DNA of 64,000 nucleotides, taken from NCBI RefSeq assembly GCF_041008525.1, contig NZ_JBFLUG010000010.1, positions 1 to 64,000 on the forward strand, read 5' to 3'. A program made the translations under genes and the position numbers. This DNA comes from Parafrankia sp041008525. GTDB lineage: Bacteria; Actinomycetota; Actinomycetes; Frankiales; Frankiaceae. Below, piece after piece: positions 8,763 to 17,051 of this stretch; within the stretch, counting starts at the first letter, position 1, and every line of letters begins with the position of its first letter. The notes beneath the pieces were generated by a model. It ran no database searches, was not told the origin of the DNA, and saw only the letters and a list, made by a program, of their open reading frames with translations.

Positions 8763-11294
8763 TCAGGCCTGGCCGGTGGGGGCGTCCACCGGCAGCGCCG
8801 TGGCCACCACGGCGCTCCACCGACGGATGAGGGCCTCGGCGTCGTCCAGGTCTGCCGCCTCGGCCCACAGATGGGTGACGGCCTCGGACGGGTCGGGCAG
8901 CACGAGCACCCAGGAGCCGTCGAGGCTGACGATGCGTACCCCGTCCGTGGTGTCCACCCGCGCCCCGGAGCCGCTGTCGACCGATTCGACGACGCGCCGC
9001 ATGACCATGCCCTTCTCGGCCCAGGGCGTCGGTACCGAGGTGCGGACCATGGCGACCGGCGGAATCCGGGAGTCGATCGCGCTCAGGGTGAGGCGGGTGC
9101 GTGCGACCAGCGCGACCAGTCGGACGAACACGGCCAGCCCGTCGATCACCGGGGCGAACTCGGGGACGACGAAGCCGCCGCGCCCGTCCGCGGCGAACAC
9201 CACCCGCTCGCTCTCCACAATCTTGGACAGTCCCGCGCCGGACATCGGGATCCGCCGCAGGGTCAGCCCGTGGAAACGGCTGACCTGGTCGGCCACCTGG
9301 GTGGTGGCGACCGGGACGGCGACGGTCGATCCGCGGTTCTCCGCGGCCACGAGGTCGAGCATGACCAGCAGCGCCCGCTCGTCGCTGATGAGGTCGCCGC
9401 GCTCGTCGACGATGGTGATCCGCTCTCCGATGTGGTCGAAGCGCACCCCGAAGGCGGCCCGCGAGCTGGCCACCAGCGCGCCCAGCCGGTCCAGGGCCCG
9501 GCGTTCCTGGGCGGCACCGGGTTCCGGGTAGGTCTCGTCCAGGCGGCCGTTGACGGTCAGCACGTCCACCCCGAGCCGGCCGAGCAGGGTGGGCAGCAGC
9601 AGCGACGCCGCTCCCCCGGACGGGTCGACGACCACCTTGAGGTCGGCCTCGGCCAGGCCGCTGGTGTCGACGCGGTCGAGCAGATCCTGGGTGTAGACGT
9701 CGGCGGTGCGGGCGGGGAAGCGCAGGTCGCCGATCTCGCCGGGGAACGCGCGGCGGAACTCCTGGCGGGTGAAGACCCGGTCGAGCTTGCGCTGCGCGGC
9801 CGGGGAGAGATCGTGGCCGTCCGCGTCGAGGAAGACGATGTCGATGCGCTCCGCGTCGCCGGGCTTGGAGCGCAGCATGATGCCGCCGGCGGCATCCGAG
9901 GTCCGCACGTCGAAGCGCGCCACCGGCAGCGGGGCGACCTCCAGGTCCCGCACGTTGATCGCGCCCGCGGTGAGCGCGCTGATCACCGCCCGCTTGAGAG
10001 CGCGGGCGGCACGCGAGCCGTCGCGGGCCGTGGTGACCGTGGTGCCCTTCTTCAGGGTGGTGGCGTAGGCGCTGGCCAGGCGCACCACCAGCTCCGGGGT
10101 GATCTCGGCGTTGACCAGGCCGGAGACCCCGCGTGGCCCGAACAACGAGCGCTGCCCGCGCGACTCCCAGATCACGCTGGTGTTGACGACGGCCCCGGCC
10201 TCGATCGTCTTGAAGGGGTAGACCTTCACATCGTGGGAGACGAACGCCTCCTCCTGGATGACGCACTCGTCCCCGATGACCGCGCCCTCCTCGATCCGCG
10301 CGGCACGCAGCACGTCGGTGCTCTTGCCGATCACACAGCCGCGCAGGTTCGCCCGTGGGCCGATCAGCGCGTTGTCCTGGACAACCGCGCGGTGCAGGAA
10401 CGCCCCCCGCTTCACGACGACGTTGCTGCCGAGCACGGTGAACTCCCGCAGCTCGGCGCCGGCCTCGACCTTGCTGTAGTCCCCGACGACCAGCGGCCCC
10501 TTGAGGATGGCGTCGGGATGGACGTCCGCGTCCTCGCCGATCCACACGCCCGGGGACACCTCGAACCCGCCGATCTCGACGTCCACCTGCCGGTTCAGGA
10601 CGTCCGCCTGCGCCCGCTGGAAGCTGGTGATGGTGCCGACGTCCTCCCAGTAGCCGCCGGCGACGTAGCCGTAGACCGGGGCACCGGCGGCCACCAGGCG
10701 GGGAAAGACGTCGCCGGACCAGTCCACGGCCTCCCCGGCCGGGACGTGCTCGAGCACCTCGGGTTCCATCACGTAGATGCCGGTGTTCACCGTGTCGGAG
10801 AACACCTGCCCCCAGGTCGGCTTCTCCAGGAAGCGGGAGATCCGCCCATCCTCGCCGGCGATGACGATGCCGAACTCCAGCGGGTTGGGCACCGACCGCA
10901 GCGCGACGGTGACCAGCGCCCCGCGGGCCCGGTGGTAGGCGACGAGCGCGGTGAGGTCGATGTCGGTCAGCGCGTCCCCACTGATCACCAGGAACCGCTC
11001 GTGGCGCAGCGCGTCCTCCGCGTTCTTCACGCTGCCCGCGGTACCCAGCGGGGTGGTCTCCGTGGCGTACGACAGGTGCATGCCCAGCTCGTCGCCCGAC
11101 CCGAAGTAGTTCCGGATCATGGCGGCGAGGAACTGGACCGTCACCACGGTCTCGTCGAACCCGTGCCGCTTGAGCAGCCGCAGGACATGTTCCATGATCG
11201 GGCGGTTGACGACGGGCAGCAGCGGCTTCGGCAGGTTCGCGGTCAGCGGCCGCAGCCGGGTGCCCTCGCCGCCCGCCATGACGACGGCTCTCAA
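8763..11294 (-). CDS. Mannose-1-phosphate guanylyltransferase fused to a degenerate phosphomannomutase
   Basis: This is an 843-residue fusion. Residues 1-235 are a nucleotidyltransferase (GGEGTRLRPLTANLPKPLLP; ISGDALTDID; FLEKP), predicted to make GDP-mannose or a similar NDP-sugar. Residues ~250-350 form a left-handed beta-helix of hexapeptide-type repeats. The remaining ~470 residues resemble a phosphohexomutase, but the catalytic TASHNP loop reads MLRSKPGD and the DGDxDR metal loop reads FDHIGER, so mutase activity is doubtful. It lies 3 nt downstream of pgsA and upstream of the DUF881 genes, as in Streptomyces, suggesting a mannolipid or cell-envelope role. Confidence 0.9.
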   Translation of the reverse strand: MRAVVMAGGEGTRLRPLTANLPKPLLPVVNRPIMEHVLRLLKRHGFDETVVTVQFLAAMIRNYFGSGDELGMHLSYATETTPLGTAGSVKNAEDALRHERFLVISGDALTDIDLTALVAYHRARGALVTVALRSVPNPLEFGIVIAGEDGRISRFLEKPTWGQVFSDTVNTGIYVMEPEVLEHVPAGEAVDWSGDVFPRLVAAGAPVYGYVAGGYWEDVGTITSFQRAQADVLNRQVDVEIGGFEVSPGVWIGEDADVHPDAILKGPLVVGDYSKVEAGAELREFTVLGSNVVVKRGAFLHRAVVQDNALIGPRANLRGCVIGKSTDVLRAARIEEGAVIGDECVIQEEAFVSHDVKVYPFKTIEAGAVVNTSVIWESRGQRSLFGPRGVSGLVNAEITPELVVRLASAYATTLKKGTTVTTARDGSRAARALKRAVISALTAGAINVRDLEVAPLPVARFDVRTSDAAGGIMLRSKPGDAERIDIVFLDADGHDLSPAAQRKLDRVFTRQEFRRAFPGEIGDLRFPARTADVYTQDLLDRVDTSGLAEADLKVVVDPSGGAASLLLPTLLGRLGVDVLTVNGRLDETYPEPGAAQERRALDRLGALVASSRAAFGVRFDHIGERITIVDERGDLISDERALLVMLDLVAAENRGSTVAVPVATTQVADQVSRFHGLTLRRIPMSGAGLSKIVESERVVFAADGRGGFVVPEFAPVIDGLAVFVRLVALVARTRLTLSAIDSRIPPVAMVRTSVPTPWAEKGMVMRRVVESVDSGSGARVDTTDGVRIVSLDGSWVLVLPDPSEAVTHLWAEAADLDDAEALIRRWSAVVATALPVDAPTGQA

Positions 11295-11297
11295 GGC

Positions 11298-11990
11298 TTA
11301 CCTCCCGATCTTCCCGGGCACCGGTCCGGCGGCCGGCTCGGTCGATCCGGATGGTCCGGCCGATCCGGATGGTCCGGCCGATCCGGATGGTCCGGAGGCG
11401 GGTGGCCGGGCGCGCTGTTCCACGGCCAGCCGGCGGGCCTGTTCGAAGTACAGGAGACCGGACCACCAGTACAGGGCGGTACCCCAGATGGCGAACGCCC
11501 ACCCGACGGGACGGGCCGCCGTCGCCAGCCAGGAGTCGCCGGCGGACAGCAGCAGCAGTGGGAAGGCGTACAGCAGGTTGAAGGTGGCCGCCTTGCCGAG
11601 ATAGTGCACGGGCAGCGTCGTGCCGACGTGGAGGCGGCGCAGGATCGGCACCAGCCCCAGCAGGACGGCGTCCCGGGCGACGAGCACCAGCGCGAACCAC
11701 AGCGGGACGATGTCACGCAGAGTAAGCGCAATGATCGTCGCGAGGATGTAAAGCCGGTCCGCCAGCGGGTCGAGCATCACCCCGAGGCGGCTGGTCTGGT
11801 TCAGGACCCGGGCGAGCTTGCCGTCCAGATAGTCGCTGACCCCGGCGAACGCGAGCACCCCGAGTGCGGCGCCGTCCGCCTCCGGCCCGAGGGCCAGCCA
11901 CAGGAACAGCGGGACACCCAGCAGGCGCAGGCCGGACAGCAGGTTCGGAATGGTCCAGATCCGGTCGGAGGCCTGCGTAGCCGCCGTCAC
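11298..11990 (-). CDS. pgsA: CDP-alcohol phosphatidyltransferase (PgsA-like)
   Basis: This is a 230-residue integral membrane enzyme that transfers a phosphatidyl group from CDP-diacylglycerol to an alcohol. The family motif DG-x2-AR-x8-G-x3-D-x3-D is complete in DYLDGKLARVLNQTSRLG and MLDPLADR. There are about five transmembrane helices. The GTG at 11990 is chosen for a strong GGGAGGAGG eight bases upstream and the conserved IWTIPNLLSGLRLLGVPLF that follows. The C-terminus carries a low-complexity GPSGSA repeat encoded by an 18-bp tandem repeat. It corresponds to Rv1822 (pgsA2); the acceptor alcohol is not evident from sequence. Confidence 0.88.
   Translation of the reverse strand: MTAATQASDRIWTIPNLLSGLRLLGVPLFLWLALGPEADGAALGVLAFAGVSDYLDGKLARVLNQTSRLGVMLDPLADRLYILATIIALTLRDIVPLWFALVLVARDAVLLGLVPILRRLHVGTTLPVHYLGKAATFNLLYAFPLLLLSAGDSWLATAARPVGWAFAIWGTALYWWSGLLYFEQARRLAVEQRARPPASGPSGSAGPSGSAGPSGSTEPAAGPVPGKIGR
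11344..11395. repeat. 18-bp tandem repeat in the pgsA C-terminus
   Basis: The unit GATCCGGATGGTCCGGCC is present 2.9 times (11344-11361, 11362-11379, 11380-11395) with no mismatch. On the coding strand it yields the repeated GPSGSA peptide. The copies are identical at the DNA level, which suggests recent slippage expansion and possible length variation among strains. Confidence 0.9.
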
Positions 11991-12213
11991 GCCGAGTGCC
12001 TCCTCCCCGACCCGGCCACGCGCGAACAGCCGTGACAGCCGCTGGCGCCGGCAGGCGCCCACAGGGCTGACAGTCCCCAGCGGCTCGCGCGCCGACCTGG
12101 CGGACGCGGGTCGTCCCCCAGACGCTAGCGGATAAGCGCAGGCAGGGTCATCGTGGCCGGGCGCGCCGGGCAGGACGGGCACCGCCAGGGCGGCGGCAGC
12201 GGGCCGCCGCCGG

Positions 12214-13269
12214 TCACATGATGCGGCCGACCTTGTAGGTGGAGCTGTAGATGGGACGCAGCGAGACGACACCGCCGGTCTGCGGCGCGGCCCACATATA
12301 GCCGTTCCCGGCGTAGATGCCCACGTGGTAGATGTTGCCCTCGGTGCCGTAGAAGATCAGGTCGCCGGGCCGCTTCCCGGACTGCGGGACGTGCGTCGAC
12401 ACGTTGTACTGCCCCTGCGCCGTACGCGGCAGCGAGCGCCCGAGCTGCTTGAAGACGTACTGCACCAGGCCCGAGCAGTCGAACGAGTAGGGCCCCTCCG
12501 CACCCCACACGTACGGCTTGCCCTTCTGCAGCGAGGCCAGGTAGACGGCCTTCTCCCCGATGGAGCTGCCCGGGATCACCGAGGGGATCGCCTGGCTGAT
12601 CGCCGGGCGCGGCGCCACCGGCGCCTTGATGGTGATCGTCGCGGAGCCGGCCACCGAGGGCCGCAGGGCGCTCGTGCCGTCGAACACCGCGGTGATCGTA
12701 GTGGTGCTCAGCAGGCGCGCGGTGACCTGGGCCTGGCCGGCCGCGTCGGTGGTCAGCGCGGTGGACGTCTGCCACTTCGGCCCGTTCACCACGACGATGC
12801 GGACCTGCTGGTTACCCAGCGGGGCACCGCTGGCCTCCTGGGCCCGCACGGTGAGCACGACCGGCGCGTTCGGCGCGACGGTGGAGTTGTCCGCGGACAG
12901 CGCCACTCGGGTGAAGATCGGGTCAGGGGCGGCGATGGCACCCGCGAGCGGCGCTGCCACGGCCGCCGCCGTCGCCTCCGGCGAGTCGGCGGCGCCGCCG
13001 CCCTGACCGGGGAGCACGGAGGCTGTCTGGGTCGCGCCCGGCTCCAGGGACGCCGGGGCTTCCGGAGTGGAGGGCACTGTCGCAGCGAACGCGGCGGTGG
13101 AGGCGGCGAGCGTTCCGGTAGTGAACGCGGCGATCGTCGCGGCCCGCCGCGGCGGGTGGGAGGCACCCCGCCGGGAGCTGGTGCCGGATCGGACGTTCGA
13201 GGAGCGCGACCGCCCCTTGACGAACTGGTCCCAGTCCTCGGGCAGCCAGGCAATTCCGCGACGGGGCAA
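12214..13269 (-). CDS. Secreted NlpC/P60 (C40) peptidoglycan hydrolase
   Basis: This is a 351-residue exported cell-wall endopeptidase. After a cationic N-terminus a hydrophobic signal (AATIAAFTTGTLAASTAAFAA) precedes a Pro/Ala linker and an Ig-like domain (about residues 125-225). A C-terminal NlpC/P60 domain has catalytic Cys in YSFDCSGLVQYVFKQLG and His in NIYHVGIYAGNGYMW. The TTG at 13269 is preferred because AAGGA lies six bases upstream; the frame extends a further 69 codons with low-complexity sequence only. It presumably cleaves peptide crosslinks (D-Glu-mDAP) during growth or division. Confidence 0.88.
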   Translation of the reverse strand: MPRRGIAWLPEDWDQFVKGRSRSSNVRSGTSSRRGASHPPRRAATIAAFTTGTLAASTAAFAATVPSTPEAPASLEPGATQTASVLPGQGGGAADSPEATAAAVAAPLAGAIAAPDPIFTRVALSADNSTVAPNAPVVLTVRAQEASGAPLGNQQVRIVVVNGPKWQTSTALTTDAAGQAQVTARLLSTTTITAVFDGTSALRPSVAGSATITIKAPVAPRPAISQAIPSVIPGSSIGEKAVYLASLQKGKPYVWGAEGPYSFDCSGLVQYVFKQLGRSLPRTAQGQYNVSTHVPQSGKRPGDLIFYGTEGNIYHVGIYAGNGYMWAAPQTGGVVSLRPIYSSTYKVGRIM

Positions 13270-13537
13270 CGCGTGTCCTTCTCTCTCCGGCGCCTGCAAC
13301 ACGCGCTGCCGGATACAGCAGCGCGCCGTCCCGCCGGCCCGGGGCTGGCCGGTGGAACCGGGTCCGTCATCCAGCCGACCGGGAGGCGACCACCCGCCCA
13401 CCGGGACCGCTGACGGCCCTTGTCCCGCCCCACCTGCTCGGAGGGGAAGTCGAGCCGGGGACGGGACACGGCGCATCGGCTCGACGCTTTACATACATCG
13501 GACAGTGCTCGGCACTCTCGAATAGTTCTGCACACAG

Positions 13538-13569
13538 GTGCCGAAGCTGAAGATAGTGGACTTCGGCAC
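13538..13569. repeat. 9-bp inverted repeat upstream of the NlpC gene
   Basis: GTGCCGAAG (13538-13546) and CTTCGGCAC (13561-13569) are perfect complements around a 14-nt AT-rich loop, within the promoter-proximal part of the NlpC leader. It could be an operator or a transcript hairpin. Confidence 0.5.
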
Positions 13570-13940
13570 ATGCCCGACAATCACCCCCCTCACAACAATC
13601 ACCCACCCTGCGATGTGATCACTATGCGGAAATGCCCGCTTACTTTCCGTCGGATCAAACCCGCACGCACACGGCCGCCGGCGATCGCCCATGTACCCCG
13701 GGCGGCAGCACCGACGCCTGCCTGGTATAGGAATTCAGCCTGCCCGGGGGCCGCCGGCATCGCGCCGGTCCAAGCCGCCGAGGCTGCCCACGGCGATCAT
13801 CGAGCAGTCCGGTGCAGCGCCGGACGGTGGCGCCGGAACACCGGCGCGCCGCAGCCCGGCAATGCGCCCGAAACAGAATGCGCGGGCAACGCACACATCC
13901 CGCACCAACCTTGGTGGAGTGTCACCCGTGCCGCACAGGG

Positions 13941-13963
13941 GCACCCCGGAGCATCCGGGGTGC
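13941..13963. terminator. Terminator-like hairpin
   Basis: GCACCCCGG (13941-13949), loop AGCAT, and CCGGGGTGC (13955-13963) form a perfect 9-bp GC-rich stem without a T-tract, a common actinobacterial terminator form. It lies between the tRNA-Pro transcript (minus strand) and the NlpC gene, and would separate the two units. Confidence 0.45.
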
Positions 13964-14174
13964 AGCCGGGATGGACCAGCGAACGGGTGGATCCCCGGCC
14001 CGACCGGCCCAGGGCACTCCGGATGTCCGGGCGGTCGACGGGCAGCACACCTGAGCTGGCCAGCCACGATCCGGCTACGAAGAACTCCGGCAGCAGGGAC
14101 CGCGGTCTCGACGCGGTGGCACACCACCGCAGGCCCGACAACGCGGGAACGCGACGGCCGTGAACGGTGCTGCG

Positions 14175-14219
14175 GAAAAAGCAAAAGCCCCCACTGCCAC
14201 GAACGGCAGAGAGGGCTTT
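14175..14219 (-). terminator. Rho-independent terminator of tRNA-Pro
   Basis: Immediately 3' of the tRNA on the minus strand, AAAGCCC-CTCTGCC pairs with GGCAG-GGGGCTTT around a GTTCGT loop and runs into TTTTGCTTTTT. The long stem with a U-rich tail is the classic intrinsic terminator layout, unusually clear for a genome this GC-rich. Confidence 0.8.
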
Positions 14220-14226
14220 CCTCCTG

Positions 14227-14300
14227 TCGGGACGACAGGATTTGAACCTGCGACCCCCAGACCCCCAGTCTGGTGCGCTACCAAGCTGCGCCACGTCCCG
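14227..14300 (-). tRNA. tRNA-Pro (anticodon GGG)
   Basis: The minus strand folds as a standard cloverleaf. The acceptor stem is CGGGACG/CGTCCCG with discriminator A, the D-stem is GCGC/GCGC, and the anticodon stem is CCAGA/TCTGG with loop CTGGGGG, giving anticodon GGG. The T-arm is GCAGG-TTCAAAT-CCTGT. CCA is not encoded. No integrated element or att-like duplication is seen at its 3' end. Confidence 0.95.
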
Positions 14301-14620
14301 TACTACCCAACATTACCCTACCGGAGATCCGGCATCCCGCCGGGGCGGGGCCGCCTCCCGGTGTGACACCGGGTGCGGTGCACCCCGCCGCGCCTGCCCG
14401 CGCCTGGCCGAACCAGACCCACGGAGAAGCACTGCCGGGACGCCGACTTTACCGCACCGCTGATCGTCGGCGGCCGGCGGGGCCCCGGACCCGGCGCCCA
14501 CACCGGGACGCCAGGTCCGGGGACGGCATTCCAGATCCGGCGCACCAGGAGGCACGCGAGACCGGCCGGTGTGGTTCCCACACCGGCCGACCCACGTGCT
14601 CTTCCCTGGGGGAGAACCGA
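14301..14620. other. Intergenic region between tRNA-Pro and the D/K-rich protein gene
   Basis: No gene is seen in this ~320-bp gap. It contains a CCCGGTG-TGA-CACCGGG hairpin (14357-14373). A perfect 11-bp stem GGCCGGTGTGG-TTC-CCACACCGGCC (14564-14588), just 3' of the D/K-rich gene on the minus strand, is a likely terminator of that gene. The tRNA promoter must lie in the first ~60 bp. Confidence 0.45.
14564..14588 (-). terminator. Terminator-like hairpin after the D/K-rich gene
   Basis: A perfect 11-bp GC-rich stem with a 3-nt TTC loop lies 32 bp beyond the stop codon of the minus-strand gene. There is no T-run, typical of high-GC terminators. Confidence 0.5.
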
Positions 14621-15148
14621 TCAGATGGATCCGTGACCGCGGCGACGCATCCCCGCGCCGATCAGGAGGGCACCGAGGCCGGCCCCGGCGATCGGCAGCA
14701 GCGGGGAGTTGTCCCCCGCGAGGCCGCCGCCACCAGTACCGACACCGCCGGCCGGAGCACCGCCACCGACGCCGACGCCGACAGCGCCACCGGCGATGAT
14801 GCCGCCACCGACCGCGCAGTCCCTGTCCTTGTCCTTGTCGTCGAACCAGTCGCCGTCCTTGTCCTTGTCGGCGAACCAGTCGTCGTCCTTGCCCTCGTCG
14901 ACCTTGTCGCCGTCGACCCTGTCCTTGTCGTCGACGGCGGCCCGGGCGACCCTGTCGTCCTTGATCTCGCCGTCCCTGTCGGCCTTGTCGTCGCCGAACC
15001 GCTCCTCGGACTTCCTGTCGTCACACCCACCCTTGTCATCGAAGAGGTCGGCGTGCGCGGCCGTCATACCCGGCCCGAAGGTGAGGATGACGGAGGCCGC
15101 GCTCGACATGGCGAGAAGCGCGGCGCTCCGTCCCATTCCCTTCTTCAT
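14621..15148 (-). CDS. Secreted Asp/Lys-rich protein with a sortase-like LPIAG tail
   Basis: This 175-residue protein has a signal peptide (MKKGMGRSAALLAMSSAASVILTFGPG... with AHA cleavage), then an extremely charged middle of DKDKDGDWF/DDKDKDRD-type repeats and a glycine-rich spacer. It ends with LPIAG at about residue 151, a hydrophobic helix (GLGALLIGAG) and a basic MRRRGHGS tail. That order is the layout of a cell-wall sorting signal, with LPIAG as a nonstandard LPxTG. The ATG at 15148 has GAGGGG upstream. It is divergent from a sortase gene 335 bp away and is its best local substrate candidate. No family is recognised; the repeats might bind cations. Confidence 0.7.
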   Translation of the reverse strand: MKKGMGRSAALLAMSSAASVILTFGPGMTAAHADLFDDKGGCDDRKSEERFGDDKADRDGEIKDDRVARAAVDDKDRVDGDKVDEGKDDDWFADKDKDGDWFDDKDKDRDCAVGGGIIAGGAVGVGVGGGAPAGGVGTGGGGLAGDNSPLLPIAGAGLGALLIGAGMRRRGHGSI

Positions 15149-15483
15149 CTGGTCCCCTCTCTCACACATGGTTATGGCTTGGTCACTGCGAGTGACACCA
15201 TAACGAGGAGTCGTCCGGATGGGACGCAGCGAGACGGCGTGGTGCGACAGCTCCGAGCAGACAGCGACCGAGCGGCGGACACTGTGGTCTTCCATTGCGG
15301 GACATGGCCCGAGCCGCGCCCGGTGAGCCCATCGCCCACCCTCGGCCGATGTGGCCAGCCGCACTCCCACACTCCCGCGCGCCGCCGCGAGCGATGACGC
15401 CTCGCATCCCAGCGTGCCGATAACCTCACGTTGCGTAGTTCCTGGATGTCGTGCCGGGAGCCGCCCGGAGGACGGAGAGCGCC

Positions 15484-16446
15484 GTGAGACGTGGAACGGC
15501 AGGACCGCAGCCGGCACGGATGACGTTCTCCCGTCTCCTGCTGGTCGCAGGCGTGGTGCTGATCGCCGGAAGCGGGTTCCGCCTCGCGGACGTCGGCTCC
15601 GACCGGCCATCCGACACCGAGCGGGTCGCCATCAGCGACCTGGGCACCGCTGCGGGCAAAGCGGGAGCTCCGGCCGTGCCCGGCGGTTCCGGTGCGACCC
15701 CCGTGCCGACACTGCCGCCCGTCGTGGTGACCGACCCGACGCGGCTACGGATCCCGGTCATCGGGCTGGATGCGCCGATCATCCGGCTCGGCCTGAACGC
15801 CGACGGGACCCTGGATGTCCCGAAGAAGTGGCAGGACGTCGGCTGGTACGACAAGGGCCCGGCGCCGGGAGCTCTCGGCCCGTCCGTCCTCGTCGGCCAC
15901 TACGACTCGACCAGCGGGCCGGCCGCGTTCTACCGCCTCCGTGCGCTCCGGCCCGGCGACCAGATCGAGGTCGCGTCCCCGACAGGCCTCACCACGACCT
16001 TCACCGTCGACCGGACGGAGGACGTGACCAAGACGGAGTTCCCCACCGAACGGGTGTACGGGCCGGTGAACCGGCCCGAACTCCGCCTGATCACCTGTTC
16101 CGGCGCGTTCGACGACAACACCAACCACTACCTGAGCAATCTGATCGTCTACGCACACGCCAACAACCCGCCCGCTCCCGCGGCCGCAGGGGTGCCCGGT
16201 GCACCCGGTGCACCCGGTGCACCCGGGACGGCCGGGACACCTTCGGTGCCGACCGGCACCGTCTCGCCTGCCGTGCCCGGCGCCACCACCCCGGTCCCGG
16301 CGGTACCCGGGCCGGCCGCAGCGACGCCGTCAGCACCTCCACCGGCCCAGCCGGCACAGGGGGCCCAGGGGGGTCCGGGGGCGCCCGCGGCTTCCGCTGC
16401 GGCCCCGCCCGCCCGGGCCGTGCCGCCGGTCCCGCCCCCGGCCTGA
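15484..16446 (+). CDS. Class F-like sortase with a Pro/Ala-rich C-terminal tail
   Basis: This 320-residue membrane-anchored transpeptidase has an N-terminal transmembrane segment (SRLLLVAGVVLIAGSGF), a short linker and the sortase barrel (LRIPVIGLDAPIIRLGLNADG). The catalytic His is in VGHYDS (about H139) and the Cys in LITCSGAFD (about C205). No Arg follows the Cys within the domain, where sortases normally carry the third catalytic residue. A ~110-residue tail of GAPG collagen-like and Ala/Pro sequence follows, which is long for the family. The GTG at 15484 has GGAGAG upstream. It likely attaches surface proteins such as the divergent D/K-rich protein. Confidence 0.85.
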   Translation: MRRGTAGPQPARMTFSRLLLVAGVVLIAGSGFRLADVGSDRPSDTERVAISDLGTAAGKAGAPAVPGGSGATPVPTLPPVVVTDPTRLRIPVIGLDAPIIRLGLNADGTLDVPKKWQDVGWYDKGPAPGALGPSVLVGHYDSTSGPAAFYRLRALRPGDQIEVASPTGLTTTFTVDRTEDVTKTEFPTERVYGPVNRPELRLITCSGAFDDNTNHYLSNLIVYAHANNPPAPAAAGVPGAPGAPGAPGTAGTPSVPTGTVSPAVPGATTPVPAVPGPAAATPSAPPPAQPAQGAQGGPGAPAASAAAPPARAVPPVPPPA

Positions 16447-16497
16447 CGCCTCGCTCGGGAGACGTTCCGGCGGTTCTGTGATGTCTGCCCGGCCGGC

Positions 16498-17019
16498 TCA
16501 GACGTGGTCGAACGGCTCCGGGTAGACGAACACGCCGCTGATCGATGCCTGCCAGGTGGCGAGAGTCCGGATCTGGAAGTGCCGGCCCCACTCGGGCACC
16601 GGCGCGGCGATGCCGTGCTCGGCGCCAGGGCGGAACCCGAAGCGCTCGTAGTAGGCCGGGTCACCGAGGAGGCCGACGAGCGGCTCACCGAGGGCGTCAG
16701 CCGCGCCGAGCACCGCGTGCATGAGCGCCTGGCCGACGCCCCGCCGCTGGTGCGACGGTCGGACACCGACTGGCGCGAGTGCCAGCGCGGGCGTCCCGCC
16801 CGCCCGGCCACGGGTGCACAGAACGTGGCCGACGACCTCACCGGTGGCGCTCTCGGCGACGAGTGAGAGTGCGGGCAGCCAGGCTCCGCTCAGGCGCAGC
16901 TCGTCCAGCAGAGTGACCTCGGCGGGCACCGCCGCCGGGCGGCCCACCTCACCGAACGCCTCGGCTGCCACCTCGCGGACAGCCTGGACATCCCGCGGTT
17001 CCTCGCGCCGGACGAGCAT
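16498..17019 (-). CDS. GNAT-family N-acetyltransferase
   Basis: A 173-residue acetyl-CoA-dependent acetyltransferase. The acetyl-CoA-binding motif is in LAPVGVRPSHQRRGVGQALM, followed by PLVGLLGDPAYYERFGFRPG. It resembles the predicted YhbS-like branch of GNATs; the substrate is unknown. The ATG at 17019 is preceded by AAGGAG at seven bases. It lies 32 bp downstream of der on the same strand. Confidence 0.85.
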   Translation of the reverse strand: MLVRREEPRDVQAVREVAAEAFGEVGRPAAVPAEVTLLDELRLSGAWLPALSLVAESATGEVVGHVLCTRGRAGGTPALALAPVGVRPSHQRRGVGQALMHAVLGAADALGEPLVGLLGDPAYYERFGFRPGAEHGIAAPVPEWGRHFQIRTLATWQASISGVFVYPEPFDHV

Positions 17020-17051
17020 CGGGCGACTCCTTCTGTCTCCGCGGCGGGAGA

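Larger units (their letters stand above)
13270..14226. other. Long non-coding leader/intergenic region between the NlpC gene and tRNA-Pro
   Basis: No gene is supported in this ~950-bp stretch. It contains a locally AT-richer promoter-like zone (13485-13640). There is a perfect 9-bp inverted repeat GTGCCGAAG/CTTCGGCAC with a 14-nt loop (13538-13569), and a perfect hairpin GCACCCCGG-AGCAT-CCGGGGTGC (13941-13963) of terminator type. The 200+ bases ahead of the NlpC start are long enough for a structured leader. I could not match the c-di-AMP riboswitch consensus common before such genes. Confidence 0.45.

Noticed and set aside
7890..12035. A very long plus-strand open frame of ~1380 codons
   Set aside because: It is antisense to the mannose-fusion and pgsA genes, which have clear family motifs. 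Its composition (Gly/Arg/Val/Asp/His) is the usual high-GC shadow.
13270..13600. c-di-AMP (ydaO-type) riboswitch before the NlpC/P60 gene
   Set aside because: The leader is long enough and the gene class is right, but the conserved cores of that riboswitch could not be found. A covariance-model search would decide.
14227..14300. tRNA-Pro as an integration site
   Set aside because: No integrase, and no repeat of the tRNA 3' end elsewhere in the window.
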